Below are positions 14,419 to 23,800 of a DNA stretch of 32,185 nucleotides, piece by piece. This DNA comes from Gp6-AA40 sp035647075. GTDB lineage: Bacteria > Acidobacteriota > Vicinamibacteria > Vicinamibacterales > UBA2999. Where the stretch lies: NCBI GenBank assembly GCA_035647075.1, contig DASROF010000039.1:1-32185 (forward strand). The letters are read 5' to 3'. A model generated the notes under the pieces. It did not search any database, was not told the DNA's origin, and saw nothing but the letters and a program-made list of their open reading frames with translations. Both the position numbers and the translations under genes were made by a program. Position 1 is the stretch's first letter; every line of letters begins with the position of its first letter.

Positions 14419-15666
14419 CTAGGCAGCACTCTTCTTCTGCGCCCTGGGTTCCGCCGACGCCAGCATCAACGGCGCGTAGTGCTGAGTCATGATGGGTCCG
14501 ATGGTTGCGGTGACCACGATCAGTACGAACACCACGTTGAGAACGTTCTGGTCGATGAGCCGTTCACCGGCCGAGTTGAGCGTATCGAACCCCACAAGCG
14601 TCGCCGCCAGCGTTGCCGCCAGCTGAGGGAGGGTCAGCGACCACACCGTCAGCATTGCGGCCCTGGTGTAGTTGAACGCCCGCGCGGCGATGGCTGCGGC
14701 CACCCCTTTTCCGATGATGAGCGCTCCGACCACGGCCGCCGCCAGGGCGAAGTGATCGACGATGCTCTGCGCGAATGCGACCGGATCGATCACAAAGCCG
14801 GTGACGACGAGAAAGGCCGGAATGAAGAGGGAATTGCCGATGAACTCCAGCTTCTCCTTCGCGGGTTTGTTCTGAACGGCGCTGTTGACCGCTAGACCCG
14901 CAAGGAACGCACCGACGATGCCGGGGAGCTGCACGACGCGGGTCAGGGCAACGGCAGCCGCCATGATCCCGAGCATCAGAACGAAGTACGCCTGCTCATC
15001 GTCCTCGGCCTTCTTCAGGAGATAACTCCCCACGCGGCCCACGCCCAGCAGCAGCACTGGGATGAACACGACGACCTCGACGAGCTGCCACGCGAGACCG
15101 GACACCGAAAAGCCTCGCTCGAAGGTTGAGACGCACATCGCGAACACGACCAGCGACAGCGTGTCCGACATCACGGTCGCCCCCACGGTGACGATGTAGG
15201 GCTCGAGTCGATTCGCGCCGAGCTTCATCATGATCGGCATTCCCAGCAGGGTGTGCGACGCGAGCAGCGAGCCCAACACGACCGCCGTCACCATGGGATA
15301 ACCGAACAACAGGCCGACCGCGGAGCCGAGCACCAATGGGAGGCTGGTCGTAATGACGCCGAACGTGACCGCCTTGCGCTGCACCCGCCGAAAGAGGGCA
15401 AGGTCGACTTCGAGACCCGCGAAAAACATCAGCAGCAGCTTGCCAAGGTCCGCAAAGAAGTCGGCGACGGGTCTCTGCGTACCGAAGACGCCGAGCACGT
15501 GCGGACCGATGACGACGCCGCTCAACAGCAGGCCGACTACCGCCGGGAGCCGCAGCCGGCGGGACAGCGCGGGAACGCCGAAGAGGATGGCCATTCCCAG
15601 CGCGAACTTCGCGAGCGCTGGCATCGCCAGCGCATGGGAGCGCGCGAATTCGAAGGCGTGTGACAT
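14419..15666 (-). CDS. CPA2-family cation:proton antiporter
   Basis: A 415-aa membrane protein with about 12 helices and no C-terminal TrkA-N domain. N-terminal motifs match Kef/NapA antiporters: 'PAVVGLLLSGVVIGPHVLGVF', 'DLGKLLLMFFAGLEVDLALF' and 'GSLLASHTLLGMPIMMKLG'. The later LPGIVGAFLAGLAVN and NSLFIPAFLVVTGFVIDP segments follow the family's second half. Na+/H+ or K+/H+ exchange is inferred; the ion cannot be told. It is first of a four-gene unit with spacings of 3, 6 and 2 nt (antiporter, DUF3302, HlyD, outer-membrane factor). A 215-bp gap lies between it and the tRNA gene. Confidence 0.87.
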   Translation of the reverse strand: MSHAFEFARSHALAMPALAKFALGMAILFGVPALSRRLRLPAVVGLLLSGVVIGPHVLGVFGTQRPVADFFADLGKLLLMFFAGLEVDLALFRRVQRKAVTFGVITTSLPLVLGSAVGLLFGYPMVTAVVLGSLLASHTLLGMPIMMKLGANRLEPYIVTVGATVMSDTLSLVVFAMCVSTFERGFSVSGLAWQLVEVVVFIPVLLLGVGRVGSYLLKKAEDDEQAYFVLMLGIMAAAVALTRVVQLPGIVGAFLAGLAVNSAVQNKPAKEKLEFIGNSLFIPAFLVVTGFVIDPVAFAQSIVDHFALAAAVVGALIIGKGVAAAIAARAFNYTRAAMLTVWSLTLPQLAATLAATLVGFDTLNSAGERLIDQNVLNVVFVLIVVTATIGPIMTQHYAPLMLASAEPRAQKKSAA

Positions 15667-15881
15667 GTTGGCGGTGGTGATGGCGATGGTGATTGAACGC
15701 GAAGAGGCCGTTGAGCATTCGGCATGCCACCGTGCCGCCGACGACGAAGGTTCGATTCCCGCCGCGTCGCGGGAAGTTTCGCGCGAACGTTCCGCGCCAT
15801 CACCGTACTCGGTGAGACGCCTTACGGCTGACTGTGACGCTCAGCCCTGCGACGCAGAAGGTGTGATGGACGGAGGAGTGA
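15667..15881. other. Intergenic stretch between the antiporter gene and tRNA-Ala
   Basis: No convincing gene, terminator or promoter. A GGTTCGATTCCC at 15748-15759 looks like a tRNA T-loop, but its flanks do not pair, so no tRNA is called. A His-rich frame near the antiporter start is discussed among rejected items. Confidence 0.5.
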
Positions 15882-15957
15882 TGGTGGACCAGACCGGGAT
15901 CGAACCGGTGACCTCATGAATGCCATTCATGCGCGCTCCCAACTGCGCTACTGGCCC
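15882..15957 (-). tRNA. tRNA-Ala (anticodon GGC)
   Basis: A complete 76-nt cloverleaf on the minus strand with encoded CCA. The acceptor stem GGGCCAG pairs with CTGGTCC (one G-T). The D-arm contains AGCGCAGTTGGGAGCGC, the T-arm CCGGTTCGATCCCGG. The anticodon stem CATGA/TCATG encloses the loop ATGGCAT, giving anticodon GGC (alanine, codons GCC/GCU). A normal sigma-70-like promoter lies just upstream. Confidence 0.95.
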
Positions 15958-15984
15958 ACATGTTTGGGAAGACCCGAACACTCA

Positions 15985-16013
15985 ATGGTAGCCCACGGCC
16001 AGATGAGCCGCAA
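15985..16013 (-). promoter_or_regulatory. Promoter for tRNA-Ala
   Basis: On the minus strand TTGCGG (16013-16008) and TACCAT (15990-15985) are separated by 17 bp. This places the start about 20 nt before the mature tRNA 5' end, a normal leader length. A perfect 12-bp palindrome GTCAGTACTGAC (16018-16029) lies immediately upstream of the -35. Confidence 0.5.
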
Positions 16014-16055
16014 CCGCGTCAGTACTGACCGGGGCTGTCACCAGTGGGTGTTACG

Positions 16056-16433
16056 TTAGATTTTGGCGGGCTCTTCGGCCGGCTGCTCACGGCGGCTGCC
16101 ATGCGCCAGCATCAGCCACTTCGTCAGGTGCCGCGCCGCTTCGTCTGGCGTCGATCCGTAGAACGGCATCATCGCCGTTGGAAGACCCGGCGTGCGACAA
16201 AGTTGCGCGCGCCATCGGTTGCTGACGGGCATGACCTCGATGTGGTACGCACGCCCGCCAATGGTTTCGTCGAAGCGATGGACTGTCACGTGTGTCTGGT
16301 GTCTCGGGAAGTGAAGCGATGGCAATTCTACGCACTCACGTTTCGCGATCAAGCGAAGCGAGTCGCGAAGCCCGCTCAACATATGGTCATCGGCACGGTT
16401 TCCCGAGGATCTTCTGAAAAGATTTTTTTTCAT
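16056..16433 (-). CDS. Conserved-looking protein of unknown function
   Basis: A 125-aa frame. I do not recognise the family. The middle and end look like a real folded domain: 'HVTVHRFDETIGGRAYHIEV', then RWRAQL, then MPFYGSTPDEAARHLTKWLML, resembling a small alpha/beta domain with a C-terminal amphipathic helix. There is no signal peptide or membrane segment. The start is uncertain: ATG 16433 gives a basic MKKNLFRRSSGNR leader read through the AT-rich tract, while ATG 16382 would trim 17 residues. It has the same orientation as the tRNA gene and is divergent from the large exported-protein gene. Confidence 0.55.
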   Translation of the reverse strand: MKKNLFRRSSGNRADDHMLSGLRDSLRLIAKRECVELPSLHFPRHQTHVTVHRFDETIGGRAYHIEVMPVSNRWRAQLCRTPGLPTAMMPFYGSTPDEAARHLTKWLMLAHGSRREQPAEEPAKI

Positions 16434-16516
16434 GTCAGGTTCTCAACAGGATTTGCACTATCTGTCCACAGCTTTTCCACAACATCAGTCCCGGTGGCCG
16501 GCGCAGCACAGGTAAA
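16434..16516. promoter_or_regulatory. Divergent intergenic spacer with three DnaA-box-like 9-mers
   Basis: Three same-strand sequences resemble the DnaA box TTATCCACA: TTCTCAACA (16439-16447, two mismatches), CTGTCCACA (16462-16470, two mismatches) and TTTTCCACA (16473-16481, one mismatch). The last two are 11 bp apart, one helical turn. They adjoin an AT-rich run AAAAGATTTTTTTT (16419-16432). A TAAAAT (16513-16518) abuts the next start codon. No dnaA, dnaN, parAB or gidA gene is nearby, so this may be a DnaA-regulated promoter or chance rather than an origin. Confidence 0.4.
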
Positions 16517-17908
16517 ATGTTGCATCGCCTGAACATGCTGTTCTCCACCAGACGCGCCATCCTGCTGATGGTGTGCGTCCTGGCCGCAAGCCAGGCGTAT
16601 GCCGCGGACGAGGCGATGCTGTTCCGCATTTTTCTGACGGACGGCAGCTCGCTCGTGACGTACGGCGAGTACGCGCGGACCTCGGATCAGGTCGTGCTCT
16701 CGCTGCCGATCGGCGGAACGCCCCAGGCTCCCCGACTACACGCAGTTACTCTGGCCGCGTCGAAGGTCGACTGGGAAAAGACGGAACGGTTTGCCGCGTC
16801 GGCGCGATATCAACGCTACGTCGCGACCAGGGCCGAAGCGGACTATCAGCAAGTCACTGAAGAAGTCGCAACTGTTCTCAGTAACATCGCTCAGTCGACC
16901 GACCGTGCCAGCGCGCTGGCGGCGGCGGACCGGGCGCGTCGCACGCTCGCGGAATGGCCCCGTATGCACTATGGCTACCGTCAGCAGGACATCCAGGAGA
17001 TTGTGCGACTCCTCGATTCAGCGATCGCCCGGCTGCAGGGTGGTCCACCCCCGACGCCATTTCAGATAGCGCTGGTCAATGCGCCGGAGATGACGCTCGA
17101 GCCCGTTGCCGCGATGCCGAGTCCTCGCGAGCAACTCGACCAGTTGCTTCGCCTTGCGCGGATCACGAAGGACGTCAGCGAGCGCTTTACTCTGCTCCAG
17201 TCGGCGCTGACACTGATCGCCGCTCCCGGCGTGACGGGCTCCGACGCCAGCAAGATGCGGCGGCTTATCGAGGACCAGCTCGATCAGGAGATTGCTGTCA
17301 ATCAGCGCTATGGTCGCGTGACCAAAGAGCTTCTCGCCAAGGCCACAAAGGCGGCAGGGGACGCCGAGATACGAGACGTCGAGCACGTATTGGATCGCAT
17401 TCCGAAGGAAGACGCCAAGCTCGGGCACCAACGTCCGGAGATCGTGCAGGCGTTGACGGCTTCAGTACAGCTCCAGCTGGCTAACGCCCGCCGTCTCCGT
17501 CTGTTGCGCGATCAGTGGAAGAGCCGGCAAGCGATGTTCCGCGAATACCAGCGCTCGGTCGGCATGGAGCTGGTGCAACTGGTCAAGGCGAGGTCCTCCC
17601 TGGAGTCGATCAAGAGACTGGAGGGTCCAGATCTCGATCGGCTGGACACCCTGAACCGGGTCCTTCGCGGCGGTGCCGTCCGGCTCGATCGCCTGCTCGT
17701 TCCGGAGTATCTGCGCGACACGCATGAGATGGTGATTGGCGCATGGCGTTTTGCGGAGAACGCCGCGGCCGCCAGGCTGAGTGCGGTGACTTCCGGTGAC
17801 ATTTCGAAGGCGTGGGAAGCGTCGTCAGCCGCCGCGGGCGCGTTGATGATGCTCTCGCGCGCGCAGAAGGAAATGCGCACTCTTATCGAGCCACCGAAGC
17901 TGCAGTGA
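16517..17908 (+). CDS. Exported alpha-helical protein of unknown function
   Basis: A 463-aa protein. A signal peptide is clear: basic start, hydrophobic AILLMVCVLAA, and a probable cut after SQAYA (near residue 29). ATG 16535 is an alternative start. A short beta-like part (about 33-75, 'FLTDGSSLVTYGEYARTSDQ') resembles domains that store a 'property with default value'. The rest (about 80-463) is almost purely helical and charged, with regular Leu/Ala spacing (for example LDQLLRLARITKD, VQLQLANARRLRLLRDQW), suggesting a long helical-repeat or coiled-coil scaffold. No enzyme motif is seen. Its stop overlaps the addB start by 4 nt (GTGA), a surprising partner for an exported protein. Confidence 0.75.
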   Translation: MLHRLNMLFSTRRAILLMVCVLAASQAYAADEAMLFRIFLTDGSSLVTYGEYARTSDQVVLSLPIGGTPQAPRLHAVTLAASKVDWEKTERFAASARYQRYVATRAEADYQQVTEEVATVLSNIAQSTDRASALAAADRARRTLAEWPRMHYGYRQQDIQEIVRLLDSAIARLQGGPPPTPFQIALVNAPEMTLEPVAAMPSPREQLDQLLRLARITKDVSERFTLLQSALTLIAAPGVTGSDASKMRRLIEDQLDQEIAVNQRYGRVTKELLAKATKAAGDAEIRDVEHVLDRIPKEDAKLGHQRPEIVQALTASVQLQLANARRLRLLRDQWKSRQAMFREYQRSVGMELVQLVKARSSLESIKRLEGPDLDRLDTLNRVLRGGAVRLDRLLVPEYLRDTHEMVIGAWRFAENAAAARLSAVTSGDISKAWEASSAAAGALMMLSRAQKEMRTLIEPPKLQ

Positions 17909-20802
17909 TTACTCCACGCGCGACACGCCTGGTGCGCGTTGGAAGCCCCCAGGCGTTTCGCGAGGCGACGATCTCGCTGGCGACCCAGGGATCCCCGCTC
18001 GATGCCCGCGCCCGCCTGGTGATTGTTCCGACCTACGCCGCGGCGGAACAGCTCGTTCGTGGCATGGAGAGCGCTCGCTCCGCCGTCATCCTTCCTGATT
18101 TCGCCACAGCCTCCGACCTGGTCCGCCGTTTTACCGACCGGTTGCCGGAGCCACCGCGAGAACTGTCCGCCGAAGAACGCGAAGTGCTCCTTGGCGTTGC
18201 CTGCCGGGCGGTCACAACCGGTGGCATCGATGCACCATTTAGAGTCCGTCCGGGACTTGTTGCCGAGATGGTGAGGTTCTACGACGAGCTGCGCCGCAAT
18301 CAGAAGGACATCGACTCGTTCGAGCGGCTGGCGCTTGGCATGCTCGAGCCCGGTGCTGCGGACGATCGCGGTGCCCGCCAACTCGTTGACCAGACGCGGT
18401 TCCTCGCAGCGGTCTTCCGTGACTTCGAGCGGCGATGCGCCGAGCACGGCACCGATGAACACGGGCTGCGGCGGCTCATCCTCTCCGAACCCGCACCGCG
18501 CGGCTATCGCCACGTCGTCGTCACCGTGCCGGATCATTCGGTCGCCAGATACGGGCTCGCGTCCGTTGACTGGGATCTGCTGGCGCGCGCCCCGGAAATC
18601 ACCGAGCTCGATGTCGTCGTTACGGATCGAGTGCTCGCCGGCGCGCTGCATGAGCGGCTGCACAACATCCTTCCGGATATCGAAGAAGTCCGGTTCGAGC
18701 CTCTCGAGCCGCCACACGAACCGATCGTTGCGGTTCCGGATGACGACGGATGCGTGTACGTGGCGCGCGACCGCGAGGAAGAAGTCGCCGGCTTTGCCCG
18801 GCGTGTGAAGGCGGCCGTTCGCGAAGGTCGTCTGACGTCGCTCGACCGCGCTGCGCTCGTGGTGCATCAGCCACTCCCGTACGTGTATCTGGCGCGCGCC
18901 GTCCTGGAGTCTGCTGGCCTGCCGTGCCAGTTGTTCGATGCGCTTCCGCTCGCCGCGGAGCCGTACTCGGCTGCGGTCGATCTGGTGTTGTCGTTCGTCA
19001 GTTCCGGGTTCGCCCGGGTTCCCGGCATTCAGCTTCTGCGTTCGCCCCACTTTCGCCTTGATCAGGACGATTCGCGGGCGTCGAGCGTCGATATCACTGT
19101 GCTGGATCGTGCGCTGGCCGAAAGCGGGTACGGAGGCGACGTTGACGCACTTGATCGTCTTCTCGATGCGTGGGTGTCCGGATCCTCCTCACGCTCGCGG
19201 GCGGTCAAGGCGGGTCAATTGTTTCGACGAATTGCACACGATCTCGAGCCGTTGCGATCCGCCGCTGTTGTGTCGGACCACCTGGCGGTGCTCGAGGCAT
19301 TCCTGACGCGATACGAGACGATTCCAGACGTCGAGGATCCGCGTCGCGCGAGACACCTTCGTGCACGGGGCGCCGTGCTCGCGACCATCGCCTCGCTGCG
19401 CGATGCCCACGGGCGATTCGACGAGTCGTCTGTCGATTTCGATACCGTCGCCGCATTGCTGCGACGATGGATTGAAGGGCAGACGTTCGCACCAAGGACC
19501 GGCGACTCAGGCGTGCACATTCTCGACTCTGCGAGCGCGCCTTTCGGCGACTTCGAGTTTCTGCATTGTGCCGGCCTGGTCGACGGCGAATGGCCCGAGC
19601 GGCCGCGCCGGAACATCTTCTATTCGACGTCGATCCTGCGGGAGCTTGGCTGGCCTGCCGAACGGGGTCGTGCCGACGGCGTTCGCGCGGCCTTTGGCGA
19701 CCTGTTGGGTTCTCCGACTCGCGAAGTCGCCGTCTCTGCGTTCCTGCTCGAGCACGATGCGGTCGTCAGCCTGTCGTCGCTCGTCGATGAAATCGAACAG
19801 CGATCCCACAAACAGGCGCAGCCTGCTTCCTCTGTTCTCGTGTTCGACCACGAAGCGCTGATGACCGGGACATTGACGCCGTCGCTTGATGACGGTGCGC
19901 GCGAATGGGCGACTCTCAGAATGCAGGAGGCTGGTCGTGATGATCCGAAGTTCCATGGCGCGACGGATCCTCATCACGCCGATGGCTATTCGCTCAGTGC
20001 GCTCGAGCGCTATCAGGATTGTCCGTTCAAGTTCTTCGCATCGGATGTGCTGCGACTCGACGAGCCGCCGGAGGACGGCGCGGTGCTGTCGCCGCGCGCG
20101 CGTGGGCGCTTCGTCCATGACCTCCTGCAGCGGTTCTTTGCTGCCTGGGATGCCCGGGGCGAGGGCGGGATCACCACGATGCGGCTCGACACGGCCCGAG
20201 CGGTCTTTTCCGAAGTGGCCGAGCCGTTGCTCGCGACACTGCCGGAAAGCGACGCCGCACTCGAGCGTGCGCGGCTGTTCGGGTCTGCTCTGTCGGTGGG
20301 AATCGTCGACACCATCCTGTCGATGGAAGCTGCGAGGCCTGGCATCGTTCGCGAACGCTGGCTCGAATATCGCCTCGACGGCAAGTTTTCGCTCGGCGGC
20401 GACGGCTCGAGACAGGTACCGTTGCGCGGCGTCGCCGACCGCATCGACCTGCTGGACGGCAACCGGCTGCGCGTTGTCGATTACAAGACCGGCTCGGCGC
20501 CCGAACGGACACGCGCGCTGCAGGTCCCCATCTACGCGCTGTGCGCGCAGGAGCGGTTGGCTGAGCGCGACGCAGGCGCGTGGTCCGTCGATGAAGCGCT
20601 GTACGTATCGTTCGCCGGTAAGAAGGCCGTTGTCGGAGTGGCCGACGCACGCGATCAGAAGCTGCTCGTCGCCGCGCGTGACCGGGTGTTCGGACTGATC
20701 GATCAGATCAACGCCGGAACGTTCCCGCCCCGGCCACACGACCCGATCATGTGCGGCTACTGCGCGTACTCGTCCGTCTGCCGGAAAGACTATGTCGAAT
20801 AG
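17905..20802 (+). CDS. addB: AddB-like helicase-nuclease subunit with Fe-S nuclease domain
   Basis: A 965-aa protein; GTG 17905 overlaps the previous stop. The N-terminal UvrD-like part has RLVIVPTYAAAEQL where an ATP-binding loop would lie, with no GKT, so this half is not a helicase motor, as in several AddB proteins. The C-terminal RecB-type nuclease domain is complete: ARGRFVHDLLQRFF (about 735), GVADRID with D845 and VVDYKTG with D859 and K861. Four cysteines, C706 (YQDCPFKFF), C950, C953 and C959 (CGYCAYSSVC), fit the AddB [4Fe-4S] staple. With AddA it resects double-strand breaks and loads recombinase. The next ATG overlaps its stop by 11 nt. Confidence 0.87.
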   Translation: MITPRATRLVRVGSPQAFREATISLATQGSPLDARARLVIVPTYAAAEQLVRGMESARSAVILPDFATASDLVRRFTDRLPEPPRELSAEEREVLLGVACRAVTTGGIDAPFRVRPGLVAEMVRFYDELRRNQKDIDSFERLALGMLEPGAADDRGARQLVDQTRFLAAVFRDFERRCAEHGTDEHGLRRLILSEPAPRGYRHVVVTVPDHSVARYGLASVDWDLLARAPEITELDVVVTDRVLAGALHERLHNILPDIEEVRFEPLEPPHEPIVAVPDDDGCVYVARDREEEVAGFARRVKAAVREGRLTSLDRAALVVHQPLPYVYLARAVLESAGLPCQLFDALPLAAEPYSAAVDLVLSFVSSGFARVPGIQLLRSPHFRLDQDDSRASSVDITVLDRALAESGYGGDVDALDRLLDAWVSGSSSRSRAVKAGQLFRRIAHDLEPLRSAAVVSDHLAVLEAFLTRYETIPDVEDPRRARHLRARGAVLATIASLRDAHGRFDESSVDFDTVAALLRRWIEGQTFAPRTGDSGVHILDSASAPFGDFEFLHCAGLVDGEWPERPRRNIFYSTSILRELGWPAERGRADGVRAAFGDLLGSPTREVAVSAFLLEHDAVVSLSSLVDEIEQRSHKQAQPASSVLVFDHEALMTGTLTPSLDDGAREWATLRMQEAGRDDPKFHGATDPHHADGYSLSALERYQDCPFKFFASDVLRLDEPPEDGAVLSPRARGRFVHDLLQRFFAAWDARGEGGITTMRLDTARAVFSEVAEPLLATLPESDAALERARLFGSALSVGIVDTILSMEAARPGIVRERWLEYRLDGKFSLGGDGSRQVPLRGVADRIDLLDGNRLRVVDYKTGSAPERTRALQVPIYALCAQERLAERDAGAWSVDEALYVSFAGKKAVVGVADARDQKLLVAARDRVFGLIDQINAGTFPPRPHDPIMCGYCAYSSVCRKDYVE

Positions 20803-23800
20803 CTTTCGACTCCCGTTCGAGGAGCCATCTCTCCAGGAGCGAATCGACGAACGCGATCGTGCAGGACGCGAACGTGCGGTCGATCCCAGATTCAATGTTG
20901 CGCTCGAGGCGTCCGCCGGAACAGGAAAGACGCGTGTTCTCGTGGATCGCTACGTCAATCTGCTTCGCGCCGGCGTCGATCCCGGCAACATTCTGGCGAT
21001 CACCTTCACCCGCAAGGCGGCGGCCGAGATGCGTGAGCGCATTCTTGTGACGCTGCGCACGGCGGCCGAGCGCGGCGAGATTCCGGCTGTCCGATGGCGC
21101 GAACTGCGCGACCGGACGGCCGACATCAACATCAGCACCATCGATGCGTTCTGTCTCTCGCTGCTTCGCGAGTTTCCGCTCGAGGCCGATCTCGATCCCG
21201 GATTCTCGATGGCTGACGAGGTGGAGGTGCCGCGACTCGTCGAAGAGTCACTCGATCGTTCCCTGAGGATCTGTCGCGCCCTCGCACGCGAGGATGACGC
21301 CGTGGCGCTGGTGTTTGCCCAGTTGAGCGAACGCCGGGCGCGAAGAGGACTTGCGGCCTTGCTGCAGCGGCGCATCGTCGCTCCCGCGGTATTGGACCGG
21401 TTTCTCGCGCGGGGCAGGAAGGATCTCACCGTCGCGTCCGCCGCTGCCCATGGTGCCGCCGCGCTGACGACGGTTCTGCGCCGCATGTCGGGCGGTCTCG
21501 ATCGTTTTCTCGAGACGGGTCCACCGGAGCCCGCGTTTCTGTGGCTTGCCCGGCAGTTGCAGGCGCTCGACCGTCAGGTTGAAGGCGGCGTTCCGCTCGA
21601 CCCGGCCGCAGTACATGCCGCGTTCGCCGCCGCGCGCGAGTATTTTCTGACCCAGGAGGGCAAGCCTCGCGTTCGACTCACCGTAGCCAGCGCGCGATTC
21701 GCTTCAGACGCCACGTGGCGGTCGCACCGCGATCTGGTGGTGGGGAACGCGAGCGAGGTGCTGCGCGCATGGCAGGGGTATCGACGCGAGTTGAACGTCC
21801 TCGTATCACGCGGTGTGCGTCGGATGTTTGCGATCGCCGAGAAAGAGTATCGGCGCACGCTGGATGCGCATGCGGTTGTCGATTTTCACGATGTCCTGCT
21901 CAAGGCGCTGCAGCTGCTCCGCCAAATGGAGGAATTCGCGCAGAGCCGGTATCGCCTCGAGTCGCGCTACCACCATGTGCTCGTGGACGAGTTTCAGGAC
22001 ACGAGCCGGGCGCAGTGGGAGCTGGTTGAGCTGCTCATCGCGTCGTGGGGTGAAGGAGCCGGGTTAGCGCACAGCGGTCCGCTGCAGCCGTCCGTCTTCA
22101 TCGTTGGCGACCGAAAGCAATCCATCTACGGGTTTCGCGACGCCGACGTCTCCGTCCTGCGGGAGGCCAGCGGTCATCTCGAACGGCTGCGACCGGACGG
22201 CGACGTCCACCGCTCGATCTCGAGAAGCTTCCGATCGGTCCCGGCGCTGCTGTCGTTCGCGAACGACGTGTGTCAGACGCTGGATTCAGGCCTGCCCAGA
22301 CCCGACGCCTTCCGCTACGACGAAACCGATCGCTTCCCGATCGATGAGGGCGTTCGGGCTGATCAGACTCTGGGGCTCGTGCCTGGTGACACACCTGAGG
22401 CCTGCGCCGAGCTGGTGGCGGACGAAATCGCGCGGCTCGTGAAGGAGGGAACCCCGGTACGGGACCGCGACACCGGCATCCGGCGACCGATTCGTCCCGG
22501 CGACGTCGCGATCCTCTTTCGCACCCGCGAGAGCCATCGCGAATTCGAGCAGGCGCTCGAGCGGCGCGGCGTTGCCTCGTACGTCTATAAGGGGCTCGGG
22601 TTTTTCGATTCGGATGAAGTCAAGGACGTGCTGGCGCTGCTGCGGTATCTCGCCGATCCGACGTCCGATCTCAGGGCGGCTGCGGTAATGCGTTCCGGCT
22701 TTGGGCGGGTCTCGGACGAAGCGCTGCGGCGGCTCGCGCCCGGAATTGCCATGCGCTTGCGCCGACCTGAACCACCGGCGGTCGACTTGCACGACGACGA
22801 TCGGGCGGCTCTGGACGTCGCCCGCCGAAGCCTGCACCGATGGTGCGGCCTCGTCGATCGCCTTCCGCCCGCCGAACTGCTGGACCTGATTCTCGAAGAG
22901 TCGGCCTACGCCATCGAATTGCGTGGCGCCCGGATGGCCTACGCCCGCGAGAACCTCAAGAAGATGCGCGCCATCATCCGGCGTATCCAGAATCGCGGAT
23001 ACGCGACGATGGCGCGAATTGCCGATCACCTCGACAGGCTGGCGGTCGGGGACGAGCCCAACGCGGTCATCGACGCGTTCGATGCCGTCAACCTGATGAC
23101 GATTCATGCGGCCAAGGGGCTCGAGTTCCCGGCGGTGTTCCTCGTGAACGCGGCTCGCGGAACTGGCAATCGTCGCGACACCATTCGCATCGCCGGTGGG
23201 CGCGACGACGATGACATCTCGGTTGCGGTCGGCGACTATCGGTCCGAGGCTGACGAAGATGCTGCCGCGCGCGAACGGGAGGAAACCAAGCGCCTTTTCT
23301 ACGTGGCGCTCACCCGCGCGCGCGATCGGCTGTATCTGAGCACCGCCCTGAAGGAAGGTCGCGTTCAGCCGGGGCGTGGCAGCCTTGCCGAAGTCTGGCC
23401 CGCATCGCTCCTGGACGCGTTCGTCGCTGCTTATACCGGCTCCGGACAGGTCGAATGGATCGGCACGGCCGGCGCGGTTCACACGTTTCACGTCGTTTCG
23501 GGGTTCGAGACGCCGCCACTCGAGGGAGGCCGACCTGAAGATCGGCCTCAACCGACCGACGTCGCAACGGACTTCGATCGCATCGTTGACACGTGTCCCG
23601 TCCGGCGAAGTGTCGCGACCGTTGTCGCGGCGTCGGCGTCAGGGGTTGTTCCCGATGGCACTGGCGCGGCGTCTGACCTGCTCCTCGGTTTGCTCGTTCA
23701 TCGGTTGCTGCAGCGGTTCGGGATGACGGTGGTGGTCGAGGACGGCCTGCTGATATCGACGGTGGAAGCGATGCTTCGCCGGGAGCGACATGTCGATGCT

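Noticed and set aside
12832..14895. 687-codon plus-strand open frame
   Set aside because: It lies opposite HlyD, DUF3302 and antiporter genes; Arg/Asp/His-rich composition typical of the complementary strand of GC-rich genes.
15667..15730. His-rich peptide (HHRHHHRQH) just upstream of the antiporter start, like a histidine-operon leader
   Set aside because: The frame has no stop and runs on through the antiporter gene; there is no attenuator hairpin and no histidine gene. Probably repeated CAY triplets by chance.
15748..15759. tRNA T-loop-like GGTTCGATTCCC, possible tRNA fragment or attachment site
   Set aside because: Flanking bases do not form a T-stem, and no integrase or second copy of the tRNA end is present.
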